Assembly (NCBI GenBank): GCA_030765525.1
Contig: JAVCCK010000020.1
Span: 62,001 to 126,000 of the forward strand
DNA from: Candidatus Lernaella stagnicola
GTDB lineage: Bacteria > Lernaellota > Lernaellaia > Lernaellales > Lernaellaceae
Length of the DNA stretch: 64,000 nucleotides
Direction: 5' to 3'
The notes beneath the pieces were generated by a model that made no database searches, was not told the origin of the DNA, and worked only from the letters and a program-made list of their open reading frames with translations. Position numbers and translations under genes: made by a program. Positions 33,365 to 43,497 of the stretch are shown piece by piece. How positions within the stretch are numbered: position 1 is the stretch's first letter; each line of letters starts with the position of its first letter.

Positions 33365-36300
33365 TTACCGTTGCAGCGCTTCGCGGTATAAATTGACCAT
33401 GCCATGGGCGATGCCGGCCTCGTCGAGAATGCGGGTCAATTCGGCCAGCCGTTTCGTGCGGATTTCATACGTATTTTCGCCATCTTGCGAGTACCACTGG
33501 CACCAGTGCTCCGGCTGCGGCAGGACGATTCCGAATTCCTCCGGCTCTTTCTCGAGACGGCTCTGCGCCACCACAATGCATGTGGAAAGAGCGCTTACCT
33601 GATCGATCAAGTCCGCGTGATCACGAACAAAATCGCAGGTTTGACGGAAGGACTCCTCGGTCTCGCCCGGGAACCCAACGATCAAATTGGCCAATACGTG
33701 CAGGCCGGCGTCTTTGGCGCGTCGCAGCGTCTTTTGGGCGGATTCGGCGTCAAAACGCTTCCCCATTCGGCGCAATACTTCATCCGAGAAGCTTTCGACG
33801 CCGAACACGAGGCTGGCGCAACCGGCTTTCTTTAGGAGCGCGAAATCCTCGTCGGTCATATCGTCGCGGACGACGGCCTGCCCGGTCCAGGCCAAGCGGA
33901 TATCTTGGTCGATCAGCAGCCGGCAGAGATGCCGCAACCGCGGCAGGTCGGCGTTGATAAGCAGGTCGTTGAACGAAAACGCAAAGGCCCCAAAGCGCCG
34001 TTTCAACGAAAGAATGTGGTCGACCAAGCGCTCGGGTGAAATCGCGCGGTAGCCGGGGATCATTTGGTGGTCGTTGCAAAAAGCGCAACGGTTGATGCAG
34101 CCGCGCCCGAATAGCAGCGGGAATTGATTGGTTCGGTATAGGTGCAGCGGCAGGTCGCCGAAGTCGGGCAGGGGTAGGCTGTCGAGGTCCTTCACCAATG
34201 GACGCGGCGGCCCGCAAACCCAGCGATCTTCGCGCCACACGGCCACGCCCGGCGTCTGATCCGACACCACGCCGCTTTTCAGGGCGCGAAGCACTTCGGG
34301 CAACGTCGCTTCACCCTCGCCGACGATGCACAAATCCGCCGCGGGACCGATTCGCTCGCGGTCGGCTTCCCAATGAATGCCGGGACCGCCGAAGATGGTC
34401 ACGATCTCCGCTGCCGTTTCCTTGATACGAGCCGCTAAATGCACGGCGAGCGGTAGGTTCGATTCGTTGGTCGAGAACCCCACCGCCTTCGGGCGCAGGC
34501 GCCGGACCTCCGCGATGAAGGCCTCGATTTGGGGTTGGAAGTAGGCGATGATTTCCTCCAATCGCCCTTCCGGACTCCAGTACTTGAGATTGTCCAGCTT
34601 CCAGTAGTCCTGCATCCAACCGCCGCACGCGGCGTACCACTCGATGTTCAAATCACGAGTCGCCGCACGGAAGCCGTCGCTTCGCAAACCACCCGCCAGT
34701 TGCGCCAAGCCGAGCGGCGGGTACTCGACGCCCCAAGGCGGAGGCATGACCAGCAATACGTCGGGCCGCGGTGGCGGCACCAACGCCGCCGGCTCGGGGC
34801 GATTCGCTTCCTCCGGCTGGTGCGCGTCATCTTCCGGCGCGTCGAAATCGACTTCCGGCAGCGCGCCGCTCGCTTCGTCGTACAAGTTGACGGTGTGCAC
34901 GCTGTGGTCGCGGCGGGCCAGCAGAGTAGTGAGCGCCAGCACGCGGCGGCGGCGTTCCTCGAACGTGTTGCCGTCGTCGGTGTACCACTTGATGGAACCG
35001 TCGCTTTGCGGGAAGCGAATGCCGTATTCCTCGTACCGGTCGAAAAGACGGCTACCAAGGTTAATCAGGCACGGACTGATCGAGGCGACCTGGTCGATGA
35101 TCTCGAAATGATCGCGGAGGAAGTTGAAGGTTTCGCGGAACTCTTTGTCGCCCTCGCCCGGGAAACCGGCAATGATGTTGATGATGGTTTCGATACCCGC
35201 CCCGTGGCACGTGGTGAGCACTTCGTGCGCCAGTTCCGGCGTGTAGGGTTTGTTCATCAGTTGCAGCACTTTGTCGGAAAACGACTCCACACCGAACACG
35301 AAGCTTTGACAGCCGGCCCGTTTCATTTTCGCGAAAAGCTCGGGCGTCATTTCCTTGCGGATGACACCTTGGCCGCCCCACTGATATTCGCGTCCGTCGG
35401 CGATGAGTAGGTCGCACAAGCCGTCCAGGTCGCTGATGCTGCCGTTGATCAGCACATCGTGGAAGGTAAAGCGCAGGCGGCCGCGGTCGGCATGCCAGGC
35501 CATTTCCGCCGCGACGGATGCAGGATCGCGCCGGCGGAATTTTTGGTAAATGTGATGGTCGTTACAGAAAGTGCACCGACGAATACAGCCCCGGCTGCCG
35601 AGGATGGGAACGGCGTCGGTGCCGTACTCGGCGAAATTGAAATCCTCCAAGCGCGGGAAGTCGAGCGTCGCCAGGTCGGTACAAATCGGCCGCACGAGGT
35701 GGTCGAAATCGACCCCGTCGCCCACGCGCAGCACGCCGGGCACGTCGGGTTTCTGTCCGCGCAGCAGCGCGGCGAAAAGTTGCCGGCCGCTTACCTCGCC
35801 CTCACCGAGCACCATGTAATCGGCTTCATCTTCGGTGAGCGTGGCGATGTCGAAACTGTTGGTGATGCCCGGACCGCCGAGCACGACCAGCCGGTCCGGT
35901 CGCGCGGCTTTCAAGCGACGGGCAAAGGCGCGGCCGAACGCAAAATTGCCGGTGTTGAGCGAAAGTCCGACGATCTTCGCCGGGTGCGCGGTGATCTGCA
36001 CGACGTAGTGGTCGATCAGATCGGCCAATTGCGCCATGGTTTCGGCAAAAAGTTCGGGATCGGTCCAATGTTTGTAGGCGTCCATGCGCCACAGCGACGG
36101 ATTGGGCGCCCGGTTGTAGAGCTTGATGTTCAAATCGAGGCATTGGCTGCTGATGCCGTATTTCGCCAGATACGTATGGATGTAAGCGATACCCAGCGGC
36201 GGCACATCGATGCCCCAAACCGGCGGCATGACCAACAGCACGTCCACTTGCTGAGCGGACACGGATTCGTAACGCGGCTCGCCCTTTTGTATCGCAGTTT

Positions 36301-39300
36301 CATCGCGGGATTCAGCCGCGGCGACGGTGGGCATTTCCAGAGCGCGCAGGTCGGCGGCCTTTTCGTGCAAGTTGCTCACGCGCGCCGGGATGTCGAGTTC
36401 CTCGAGCAGCGCCACCAACCGGCGGGCGCGGGTCTGACGCAGCGCGGGCGTGTTTTCTCCCTGCACCCAGCCGGTATCGGGATCGGCGCCGGTCGGGATG
36501 ACGATGCCCAGCTTTTCCTTGCTTTGCTCAAGGGGGCTGCCGAGCAGCAGAATGCAGGTGTTGATGCTGTTGACGCCGCAAATATGGGGCCGCAGCCGCC
36601 GCACGAGATCCAGCGTCAACTGAAAATCGGCCTCGGTCTCGCCCGGGAAACCGACGATGAAATTGAGCATCGTATTGATGCCCGCGGCGCGGAGGCGGGC
36701 CAAGGCGGTTTCGATGTCGGCGACCCGGTAACCCTTGGCCATTTTCTTGAGCACGGCGTCGCTGCCCGATTCAATGCCGAGATTGAGCGTGCGGCATCCG
36801 GCGCGTTTGGCTTTGGCGAGCAGTTCCGGTGACATGTCGCCACGCGGCGCGGCCAGGGCGATCCATTCCATATCGGCGTCGGCGGCAATCAGTGCGTCGC
36901 ACATTTCATCCAGCGCGTCGAGATCGCCGTTGATGAGTTGATCGTTGAAACGGAAAGTGTGAGCACCGGTCACGCGGCGATGGTGCAGCATCTCGTCGGC
37001 CACGTCGCGGCCCGGCCGGCAGCGGAAACGACCCATGGCCGGGTGATCGTTGCAGAACGTGCAGTGCCCGATACAGCCGCGGCTCATCAATATCGGCAGG
37101 TCGCGCGTGCGGTAAGAAGACAAGGGGAACGGGGTATAATCGGGCGGCGCCAGCGTGCCGACGTCGGCAATCAATTCGCGGGGCGCGGCCCCGGCCAAGT
37201 GGTGCCCGTCGAAATAGTCGATACCCGCCAGACCGCGCGGATCGCCGCCGTCTTTCATGCACTGCAATAGCTCGATGAACGTGGCTTCGCCTTCGCCGAC
37301 GACGAACATATCGACGCTGCCCGGCGGGAAAAGCAGGCGCTCGTTGGCGGTGTGTACGCCGCGACCACCGACCACGATGGTGCGCGCGACGTCGAGCTCC
37401 TTGAGACGCTTGCACACTTCGATCGTGAAGCGACGGTTGGGCGAATAACAAGAGAGGCCGATCACCGGGCGACCGGTATCCAACAGGCGGCGCGCAACCC
37501 AATCGATCTCGCTTTCCAGGTGCGGCAGCAAGCGGCGCCACTCGGCGTGATCGGTCCAATGCCGAAAACTGTCTTCCTCCCAGAACCGTTTTAACTCGGG
37601 CCGCACGCGGCGATAGACGTCAATATTGAAGTCAAAAACGACCGGCGCGAAATCGGCGCGTTGCGTGTTAGCGGCCAAACTGGCCAGCCCGTACGGAGGC
37701 ATGTCCACGCCCCACACCGGGCAGATCGCCAGCGCCACCATACCGCCGGACGAAGGACGCGGACCGTGCTCGAGCAGGTTGTCGGCGGCCAGCGCGAGGT
37801 TGACGAGCCGTTGGTGTACGCGTCCCAGGCGTTCGTCGAGTGCCGTGAGACGCTCGGCGAAGCGCACCTTCTCGCTGACGATTTCGTCACGGTTGGAAAA
37901 CTCGACCGGCACGCCCAGGGCGTCGAGGTGGTCGAGCAAGCGCCGGCAACGCTCGGCTCGGATTTCGGCGTTCAAGTCGTCGGTCGCCCAACGCCGTTCC
38001 CAGCCGGGCTGATCGCGCTGCGGCGGTTCCAGGCCGAATTTCTCGGCGTGTTCGCAAACATCGGCTCCAGGGATCAACAGCAGGCCATTAACGCTGCGTA
38101 CCAGCTTCACATGCGGCGCAATGCTTGCCACCGCGTCCAGGGTGGCTTGGAAATCAGCGTCGCTTTCGCCCGGGAAGCCGACGATCAAATACAGCACGAC
38201 ATCAATACCCGCCGCGTCGGCGGCGCGGCACATGGCAAGCGCTTCGGCAACCGTGTAGCGCTTATTCATGGCGCGCAGCACGTCGTCGGAGCCCGATTCC
38301 AAACCGAATTCAAGACGGTAGCATCCGGCGCGGGCCAGCTTTTCAAACTGCTCGCCGCTAAGCTGGTGGTTCGGGCTCATACCCGCCGACCAACGTAATT
38401 TCCAGCCGCGCTCGAGGATGCCGTCGCAAATTTCCTCCAGCGTTTCAGGGCGGCCGTTGAGCACGGGATCGACGAGGCTGAGCCACTGTGCGTCGTGACG
38501 CTCGATGAGAGTTTCGATTTCGGCGAGTACTTGTGCGGCGGTTTTGGTGCGATACCGCCGCCAATACTGCCGGATGTTGCAGAATGCGCAGTTGCCGGTG
38601 CAACCTCGCGACCACTCCACGTGCAGAGCGGGCGCAGTGTAACGATCCAGGTCGAAGTCGCGAAAATCGGGCGTCGGCAGGTTCGTGATGTCCAGTGCGT
38701 CGGGCGGGTCGACGAAGGTGGCTTCGCCTTCGCGATAAAACGCAACGCCGGGCAGCCCCTCCGGGCTTTTGCCGCGGGCGTGCCGCTGGAGCAAGGCGCT
38801 GAGCACCGCTTCGCCTTCGCCCACCACGAATACGCGTATCGCACCGCGACAAAGGTCGAACAAGCGATCGCGGTCTTCGCGCACCGCAGTTGCGGGGCCA
38901 CCGGCGATCAGCAGTTTGTCGGGTGCCAGACGGTGAATCTCACGGGCCAGGATCGCGGCCGCGATTTCCTTACGGCTGGCCAGGCTAAAGCCGATGACCG
39001 GCGCGGGATGCCGGGCGATGCGTCGCGCCAACTTGCGCAGTTCCGAGCCGAAGAGGCGCTCGACTTCCCCCGCGCGTTCCCACACGCGCCCTTCCTCCCA
39101 CTCCCACAAACGCTGCTGCGCCGGAGGCACGGCGTCGTAAAGCTCGATGTTGACGTCGAAGGTTTCGACCGTGAAACCGTCGCGGGCCAGCCACGACTTC
39201 AACGAGGCCATCCCCAGGGGCGGACCGGAGGTCAACCAGGGCGGCGGGTGGACGAGCAGCAGGGCGGGCGGCTCGGAAGACGTTGGTTGCTCCGGCTCCA

Positions 39301-40231
39301 CTTCCGCCGTGTCGCTTTTCGTTGTTGCGGCGATGTCGGCGGGGATCGCGTCTTCGCAGCGGATGCAAAGGTGATCGTCGGGCAGCGGCCGGCCGTCCAT
39401 CTGTTCGAGGAAATCGCGCCGCTTGTCGCCCTGCCATACGGCGAGCAAGCCGGCCTCGCCGACATGGCCCCACACCGCGCGGCGCCGGTAATCCATGCAG
39501 CAGGGCACGACGGCGCCGTCGAAGAGCACGTGCGCCATTTCGTAAGCCCACACTGTCTTGCAGCCCAGAATGCCGGGGTGCCGCAGGGCTTCGTGTTCGA
39601 AAACTTCGACGTTACCCGCGCGGCTGACGTATCCGTCGACGAGGTCCAGCCTGGTCAGGCCGCGTTCGCGCCAGAAGGCGATGCCTTCCCGCCACTCTTC
39701 ATCGCCGACGTGGGGCCGGATGCGGGTCATGTTGACCATCACGCTATCGGGCCCGTGACGGGTAATGGACTTTTCGACGAATCGCACGATGCGCTTGCGC
39801 ACTGCATCGAAATCGTTGCGTCCGGTGATGGTGCGGTAGGTTTCGGGGCGCGCGGCGTGCAGGGAAAACCCCATCCATGTGAGTCCGGCGTCGAGTAGGC
39901 GGTCGGTCAGTTCGTCGGTCAGCGCGACGCCGTTACTGACGAGGTAGATTTCCGTGTCGGGCAGCGCGGCGCGGGTTTTTTCCACGCGTTCGACAATGCG
40001 CGGGTCGAGCAGCGGTTCGTTCATCAGGTAGAGCATGACGCGTTTGAGAAGCGGGAACTCGGCGATTTCCGCGATAAGCGCCGCGAAGGTTGCCTCGTCC
40101 ATCTCGCCTTGCGGCATCTTCGTTCGGAGGCGCGGCTGCGGGCACATGATGCATGCGGAGTTACAGCGGCTCGTGGTTTGTATCATCACGGCCTGCGGGT
40201 GAGTTAGTGCCATGGCGTTGCGCGGGTTCAT
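33365..40231 (-). CDS. Giant five-cluster radical SAM protein (SPASM + 4 x B12-binding/radical SAM)
   Basis: One uninterrupted frame of 2288 residues. Residues 1-315: a SPASM-type radical SAM domain with C-N-S-A-C-I-M-C at 23-30 and later GCK, VVPCC and CIRC cysteines. Then four modules, each opening with a PP-W-G-(x)3-PPLG-type cobalamin-binding-like domain (starts near 330, 840, 1338 and 1830) with a GEGE segment, followed by a radical SAM barrel with cysteines near 544 (GCTGNCAFC), 1054 (GCIGHCTFC), 1550 (GCIRRCTFC) and 2047 (GCINRCAFC). Modules 2-4 share CNDH and a late FIVGFPGE or IAGFPGE; module 1 has CNIRQ. Linkers are Glu/Pro-rich. Its start overlaps the carbamoyltransferase stop by 4 bases. 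Reaction and substrate are unknown; radical methylation or rearrangement in an assembly-line manner is inference. Confidence 0.88.
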   Translation of the reverse strand: MNPRNAMALTHPQAVMIQTTSRCNSACIMCPQPRLRTKMPQGEMDEATFAALIAEIAEFPLLKRVMLYLMNEPLLDPRIVERVEKTRAALPDTEIYLVSNGVALTDELTDRLLDAGLTWMGFSLHAARPETYRTITGRNDFDAVRKRIVRFVEKSITRHGPDSVMVNMTRIRPHVGDEEWREGIAFWRERGLTRLDLVDGYVSRAGNVEVFEHEALRHPGILGCKTVWAYEMAHVLFDGAVVPCCMDYRRRAVWGHVGEAGLLAVWQGDKRRDFLEQMDGRPLPDDHLCIRCEDAIPADIAATTKSDTAEVEPEQPTSSEPPALLLVHPPPWLTSGPPLGMASLKSWLARDGFTVETFDVNIELYDAVPPAQQRLWEWEEGRVWERAGEVERLFGSELRKLARRIARHPAPVIGFSLASRKEIAAAILAREIHRLAPDKLLIAGGPATAVREDRDRLFDLCRGAIRVFVVGEGEAVLSALLQRHARGKSPEGLPGVAFYREGEATFVDPPDALDITNLPTPDFRDFDLDRYTAPALHVEWSRGCTGNCAFCNIRQYWRRYRTKTAAQVLAEIETLIERHDAQWLSLVDPVLNGRPETLEEICDGILERGWKLRWSAGMSPNHQLSGEQFEKLARAGCYRLEFGLESGSDDVLRAMNKRYTVAEALAMCRAADAAGIDVVLYLIVGFPGESDADFQATLDAVASIAPHVKLVRSVNGLLLIPGADVCEHAEKFGLEPPQRDQPGWERRWATDDLNAEIRAERCRRLLDHLDALGVPVEFSNRDEIVSEKVRFAERLTALDERLGRVHQRLVNLALAADNLLEHGPRPSSGGMVALAICPVWGVDMPPYGLASLAANTQRADFAPVVFDFNIDVYRRVRPELKRFWEEDSFRHWTDHAEWRRLLPHLESEIDWVARRLLDTGRPVIGLSCYSPNRRFTIEVCKRLKELDVARTIVVGGRGVHTANERLLFPPGSVDMFVVGEGEATFIELLQCMKDGGDPRGLAGIDYFDGHHLAGAAPRELIADVGTLAPPDYTPFPLSSYRTRDLPILMSRGCIGHCTFCNDHPAMGRFRCRPGRDVADEMLHHRRVTGAHTFRFNDQLINGDLDALDEMCDALIAADADMEWIALAAPRGDMSPELLAKAKRAGCRTLNLGIESGSDAVLKKMAKGYRVADIETALARLRAAGINTMLNFIVGFPGETEADFQLTLDLVRRLRPHICGVNSINTCILLLGSPLEQSKEKLGIVIPTGADPDTGWVQGENTPALRQTRARRLVALLEELDIPARVSNLHEKAADLRALEMPTVAAAESRDETAIQKGEPRYESVSAQQVDVLLVMPPVWGIDVPPLGIAYIHTYLAKYGISSQCLDLNIKLYNRAPNPSLWRMDAYKHWTDPELFAETMAQLADLIDHYVVQITAHPAKIVGLSLNTGNFAFGRAFARRLKAARPDRLVVLGGPGITNSFDIATLTEDEADYMVLGEGEVSGRQLFAALLRGQKPDVPGVLRVGDGVDFDHLVRPICTDLATLDFPRLEDFNFAEYGTDAVPILGSRGCIRRCTFCNDHHIYQKFRRRDPASVAAEMAWHADRGRLRFTFHDVLINGSISDLDGLCDLLIADGREYQWGGQGVIRKEMTPELFAKMKRAGCQSFVFGVESFSDKVLQLMNKPYTPELAHEVLTTCHGAGIETIINIIAGFPGEGDKEFRETFNFLRDHFEIIDQVASISPCLINLGSRLFDRYEEYGIRFPQSDGSIKWYTDDGNTFEERRRRVLALTTLLARRDHSVHTVNLYDEASGALPEVDFDAPEDDAHQPEEANRPEPAALVPPPRPDVLLVMPPPWGVEYPPLGLAQLAGGLRSDGFRAATRDLNIEWYAACGGWMQDYWKLDNLKYWSPEGRLEEIIAYFQPQIEAFIAEVRRLRPKAVGFSTNESNLPLAVHLAARIKETAAEIVTIFGGPGIHWEADRERIGPAADLCIVGEGEATLPEVLRALKSGVVSDQTPGVAVWREDRWVCGPPRPLVKDLDSLPLPDFGDLPLHLYRTNQFPLLFGRGCINRCAFCNDHQMIPGYRAISPERLVDHILSLKRRFGAFAFSFNDLLINADLPRLRHLCRLLIDQDIRLAWTGQAVVRDDMTDEDFALLKKAGCASLVFGVESFSDEVLRRMGKRFDAESAQKTLRRAKDAGLHVLANLIVGFPGETEESFRQTCDFVRDHADLIDQVSALSTCIVVAQSRLEKEPEEFGIVLPQPEHWCQWYSQDGENTYEIRTKRLAELTRILDEAGIAHGMVNLYREALQR

Positions 40232-41916
40232 TGTCTTTTTCCACTCACAAGGTAGGGCCCGATCGCCAAATAGGTGAAACCGGCGGCGAAATATGCGCGC
40301 AAGGCGTCGTGGGGCGTCATGACGATGGGCTCTTCGTGCATGTTGAAACTCGTGTTGATCAGCACAGGTACACCGGTGCGCTTCTCGTAGGCTTGCAGAA
40401 TGGCGTACATGTCGGGGTTGTCTTCGCGGCGGACGATCTGTGGGCGGGCGGTGCCGTCAATGTGCACGCACCCGGCGGCGACGCGGCGCATGAATTCAGT
40501 GCAGTCGAAGCACATGTTCATGTAGCGGGCCGAGAAACGCGCGCCGCCCATGCCGACAAAACAACGGTCGGCAGCGGTGTCGAGAACGGCCGGGGCGAAG
40601 GGCATGAATTCGCTGCGCCCAAGTCGGTCGTTGAGCCAGTCGTTAACCGAAGGGTCATCAGGACGGAAGTAGATCGTGCGGTTGCCCAGCGCGCGCGGCC
40701 CGTATTCCATGCCGCCGACAAAACGCGGCACGACTTTGCGCTGAACCAGCAGTTCGGCCACGGCGTCCGCGATGGATTTCGGCTTCGTGTAAATCGCACG
40801 CGCCTCGTCCAGCGCGGCTTTGATTTCCTCGTCGGTGTAGCTGGTGCCCAGGTAGACAGTGGGCAGGGGTTTGGGTTTGGCGCCCGCTTCGCCCAGCGCC
40901 GCGCCCGCCGCCAAGCCGCCATCACTCATGTTGGGGAAGATCGACACGCGGCTTACCGAGTCCAGCTCGCGCACCCGTTGGTTGAGCTTGACGTTCTCGA
41001 AGATGCCGCCGGCGAGGCAAACGTCGGCCAAGCCCGAGCGTCGGACCCAATAGTCGACGAATTCCGTGACGGCGTCTTCGAGTACGTCCTGGCAGGCCGC
41101 GGCGACGTCCTCTTTGGATTGGTCGTAAAGATGCCGGTACCATCCGAAGTGGCGGCTGTGGCGCAGCGGATTTCCAAGGTTGGAGAAGCGGCCGTTGCGG
41201 GATGTTAACGTGCGGCGGAAGTGGGCGCCGAGGCGATTCGGATCGCCGTACGCCGCCAGCCCCGTCACCTTTCCCTCGTGGCGATTGGGGATGAAGCCGA
41301 GGATTTCGGTCACCCGGCTGTAGTACGGATTGAGCGCTGCCAAGCCGGATTGCTCGAACAGGGCTTCCAGGTGGCCGTCGGGATGGCCGATGCTCACCGT
41401 GGCCGTCACGCCGTCCCCCATGGCGTCGGCGGTGATGACCAGCGCTTTTTGGAAGGGACCACATAGGAATGCCGCTTGCGCGTGGGCTGTGTGGTGATCC
41501 CGCATGCGAACCGCACATCGCAAACCCAAGGCGCGCAAGCGACGGGTCAATAGTTGCTGCGACAGCGCGCGATCGATGGCGTAGGGCAGGTGCCAGGCGC
41601 GGGCTAAAACCTGGAAATACGTATAGGCGGTGAACAGAAGGCCGAATTGTCCCGACTGGTTCTTCGCGCCTTGGTGCAGGGCCGGCAGGCTGCGCAGCAG
41701 AAAGCTGGGCGTGATCTCGCCCGCCACGCAAACGAGGTCGATCTCGCTCGGGCGCAAGCCACCTAGTCGCAGCACTTCGGCGATGGCGTTTGTTGGAAAC
41801 GCCAAGGCATTCTTTCGCCGGATAATCCGCTCTTCGTTGAGGGCGAAGCGAAGTTCGCCGTCGACGACAAGGGCGGCGCCTGCGTTGTGGTTGTCGCTGA
41901 TGCCAAGCACTCTCAT
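40228..41916 (-). CDS. Carbamoyltransferase, NodU/CmcH family
   Basis: Transfers carbamoyl from carbamoyl phosphate, through a carbamoyl-adenylate, to a hydroxyl of a small molecule or sugar. It has 562 residues. The N-terminal kinase-like half has LGISDNHNAGAALV, DHHTAHAQAAF, VITADAMGDG, HEGKVTGLAAYG and LAGGIFENVKLN. The C-terminal YrdC-like half has GGMEYGPRALGNRT, then PFAPAV and LINTSFNMHEEPIV. All residues normally conserved in TobZ/NodU appear present. It overlaps the giant radical SAM gene by ATGA, so the two are almost certainly co-translated. pcnB ends 66 bases upstream on the same strand. The acceptor is unknown. Confidence 0.92.
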   Translation of the reverse strand: MRVLGISDNHNAGAALVVDGELRFALNEERIIRRKNALAFPTNAIAEVLRLGGLRPSEIDLVCVAGEITPSFLLRSLPALHQGAKNQSGQFGLLFTAYTYFQVLARAWHLPYAIDRALSQQLLTRRLRALGLRCAVRMRDHHTAHAQAAFLCGPFQKALVITADAMGDGVTATVSIGHPDGHLEALFEQSGLAALNPYYSRVTEILGFIPNRHEGKVTGLAAYGDPNRLGAHFRRTLTSRNGRFSNLGNPLRHSRHFGWYRHLYDQSKEDVAAACQDVLEDAVTEFVDYWVRRSGLADVCLAGGIFENVKLNQRVRELDSVSRVSIFPNMSDGGLAAGAALGEAGAKPKPLPTVYLGTSYTDEEIKAALDEARAIYTKPKSIADAVAELLVQRKVVPRFVGGMEYGPRALGNRTIYFRPDDPSVNDWLNDRLGRSEFMPFAPAVLDTAADRCFVGMGGARFSARYMNMCFDCTEFMRRVAAGCVHIDGTARPQIVRREDNPDMYAILQAYEKRTGVPVLINTSFNMHEEPIVMTPHDALRAYFAAGFTYLAIGPYLVSGKRQ

Positions 41917-41982
41917 GCGGCCGATTCTAGCCTGGAGGCCGCCGGGGCGTCTACCGTGCGAAGTTCGTGGAGATTATCGGTA

Positions 41983-43497
41983 TTACTTGGATTTGTCGGG
42001 TCCGGCGTCGGTCGGCGCCGATGGATCGAAAACCAGCGAAGCGCCCGGGGTTCGGCTTTCAGGCGGTTTTTCTTTCTGAGCGCGGGCCGGCTTTTTCTCG
42101 GTGTTCTGCTCGCGAGCCGGGCGCTTTCGGGACCCGCGGCCACCGCGCTTGCCGCTGGTGAAAAGCAACAAGTCTTTTTCCTGCGCCAAATCATACACCG
42201 ACTGAGGCAAGCGTTCTTTACGACCGCGCGCCTCGATTTGAAACAAAATCAGCGCCGGGGGGAAATAGACTTTGCGCAGCAGTGAGCGCGGTACGCGGCC
42301 GTCGCGCGCCAGGGAGGTTTCGAGGTTGAGCAGGCCCACGAGCACCATGGAAGCGGCGTCGGCGTATCCACGACTAATACCCAGGCTCTTGAGCACCGGT
42401 TTGAGGTAATCGCGAATGGCCCCCGGCAGGAAACCGCGGAGTCGGCGCGGGTCATCGACCTTCGCCGGGAAATTCTGCGCCTTCACGAGCGGCGCGGTGA
42501 ATGCGGCGAAAATCATCGGTTGGGTAATCTCGACCCGTTGTCCCCGTATCGAGATCGCCTCGTCGAGAGCGTCAAGGTTGGCCAGCCAATGGACGCGGGT
42601 CGCCGCGGCGCGTTCGGTTTGCGCGAGCGCGTCTCGGGCTTCCGGCATGATGTGTTGCAGTAGGCCCAGTTCGATCATCAAATTGATGCTGCGTGCGGCG
42701 CGACCTTCGGTGAGTTCCCGCATGAACTCGTCGCGCAGCCGTGAAGGATTGGCTTTCGTGATCTCTGACGCGTGCTCCTGGATGGCCTGTCGGGTGGCCG
42801 GCTCGATGGTGAAACCGGTGCCGGCGCTGTGGCGTATCGCGCGCAGCATGCGGATGGGATCCTCACGAAAGCGCAGAGCCGGGTCGCCGATTACCCGGAC
42901 GATCCGGTCGCGGATATCGGACATGCCGCCGACGAAGTCGATGATGTTGAAGGTTTTGAGGTCGTAATACAGACCGTTGATGGTCAAATCGCGCCGGCAG
43001 GCGTCTTCGGCGGGGGAGCCGAAGGTGTTTTCCTCTTTGATCGGCGAATCGCTATCGGGGTCGAAGGGAACGCCCTTCCGGAAGGTGGACACCTCAATGA
43101 TCTCGCCGCCGTGGAAAAAGATATGCACCAGGCGAAAGCGTCGGCCGATCAAGCGGCTGTTGCGGAACAGCTTACGGACTTCGTCGGGACGCGCGTCGGT
43201 CACCAGGTCGAAATCCTTGGGCCGGCGACCGATGAGGATGTCGCGGATCGATCCGCCGACCAAATACGCCTCGTAACCGTGCCGGTTGAGTCGGCCCATG
43301 ACTTTAAGCGCGTTGATGGCGATCTTCTTACGCGAAAGCGAGTGTTCCGGGCGCGGGACAATGAGGGGCTCGATGGTAACGTTCTTCGCCACTGCTGCGC
43401 CGCAGGGGTTGGGGTGTACGGCGGCGGAGACGGTCACAGGCTCGTCATTTTGATCCGCATTTTCTTTGCCCGTTATCCGCCGCAACCACTTTAACAC
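41983..43497 (-). CDS. pcnB: Poly(A) polymerase / tRNA nucleotidyltransferase-type PcnB
   Basis: 504 residues. The head domain has LVGGSIRDILIGRRPKDFDLVTDA (the G-G-x-x-R-D and D-F-D metal site) near residue 80-103, then RRDLTINGLYYD and RFREDPIRMLRAIR. The preceding IVPRPEHSLSRKKI segment is typical of bacterial poly(A) polymerase I rather than the CCA-adding enzyme. After the neck domain comes a basic, low-complexity C-terminus (GKRGGRGSRKR, then Lys/Pro-rich) of the kind that binds RNA in PcnB. The first 50 or so residues are not conserved-looking, so an internal start is possible. It polyadenylates RNA 3' ends, promoting decay. Confidence 0.9.
   Translation of the reverse strand: MLKWLRRITGKENADQNDEPVTVSAAVHPNPCGAAVAKNVTIEPLIVPRPEHSLSRKKIAINALKVMGRLNRHGYEAYLVGGSIRDILIGRRPKDFDLVTDARPDEVRKLFRNSRLIGRRFRLVHIFFHGGEIIEVSTFRKGVPFDPDSDSPIKEENTFGSPAEDACRRDLTINGLYYDLKTFNIIDFVGGMSDIRDRIVRVIGDPALRFREDPIRMLRAIRHSAGTGFTIEPATRQAIQEHASEITKANPSRLRDEFMRELTEGRAARSINLMIELGLLQHIMPEARDALAQTERAAATRVHWLANLDALDEAISIRGQRVEITQPMIFAAFTAPLVKAQNFPAKVDDPRRLRGFLPGAIRDYLKPVLKSLGISRGYADAASMVLVGLLNLETSLARDGRVPRSLLRKVYFPPALILFQIEARGRKERLPQSVYDLAQEKDLLLFTSGKRGGRGSRKRPAREQNTEKKPARAQKEKPPESRTPGASLVFDPSAPTDAGPDKSK

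Noticed and set aside
33365-40231. Giant frame as an artefact joining several genes
   Set aside because: No stop codons, frame changes or internal ribosome-site-plus-start combinations were noticed at the module boundaries, and the modules differ enough in sequence that assembly duplication is unlikely. Long reads would still be worth having.
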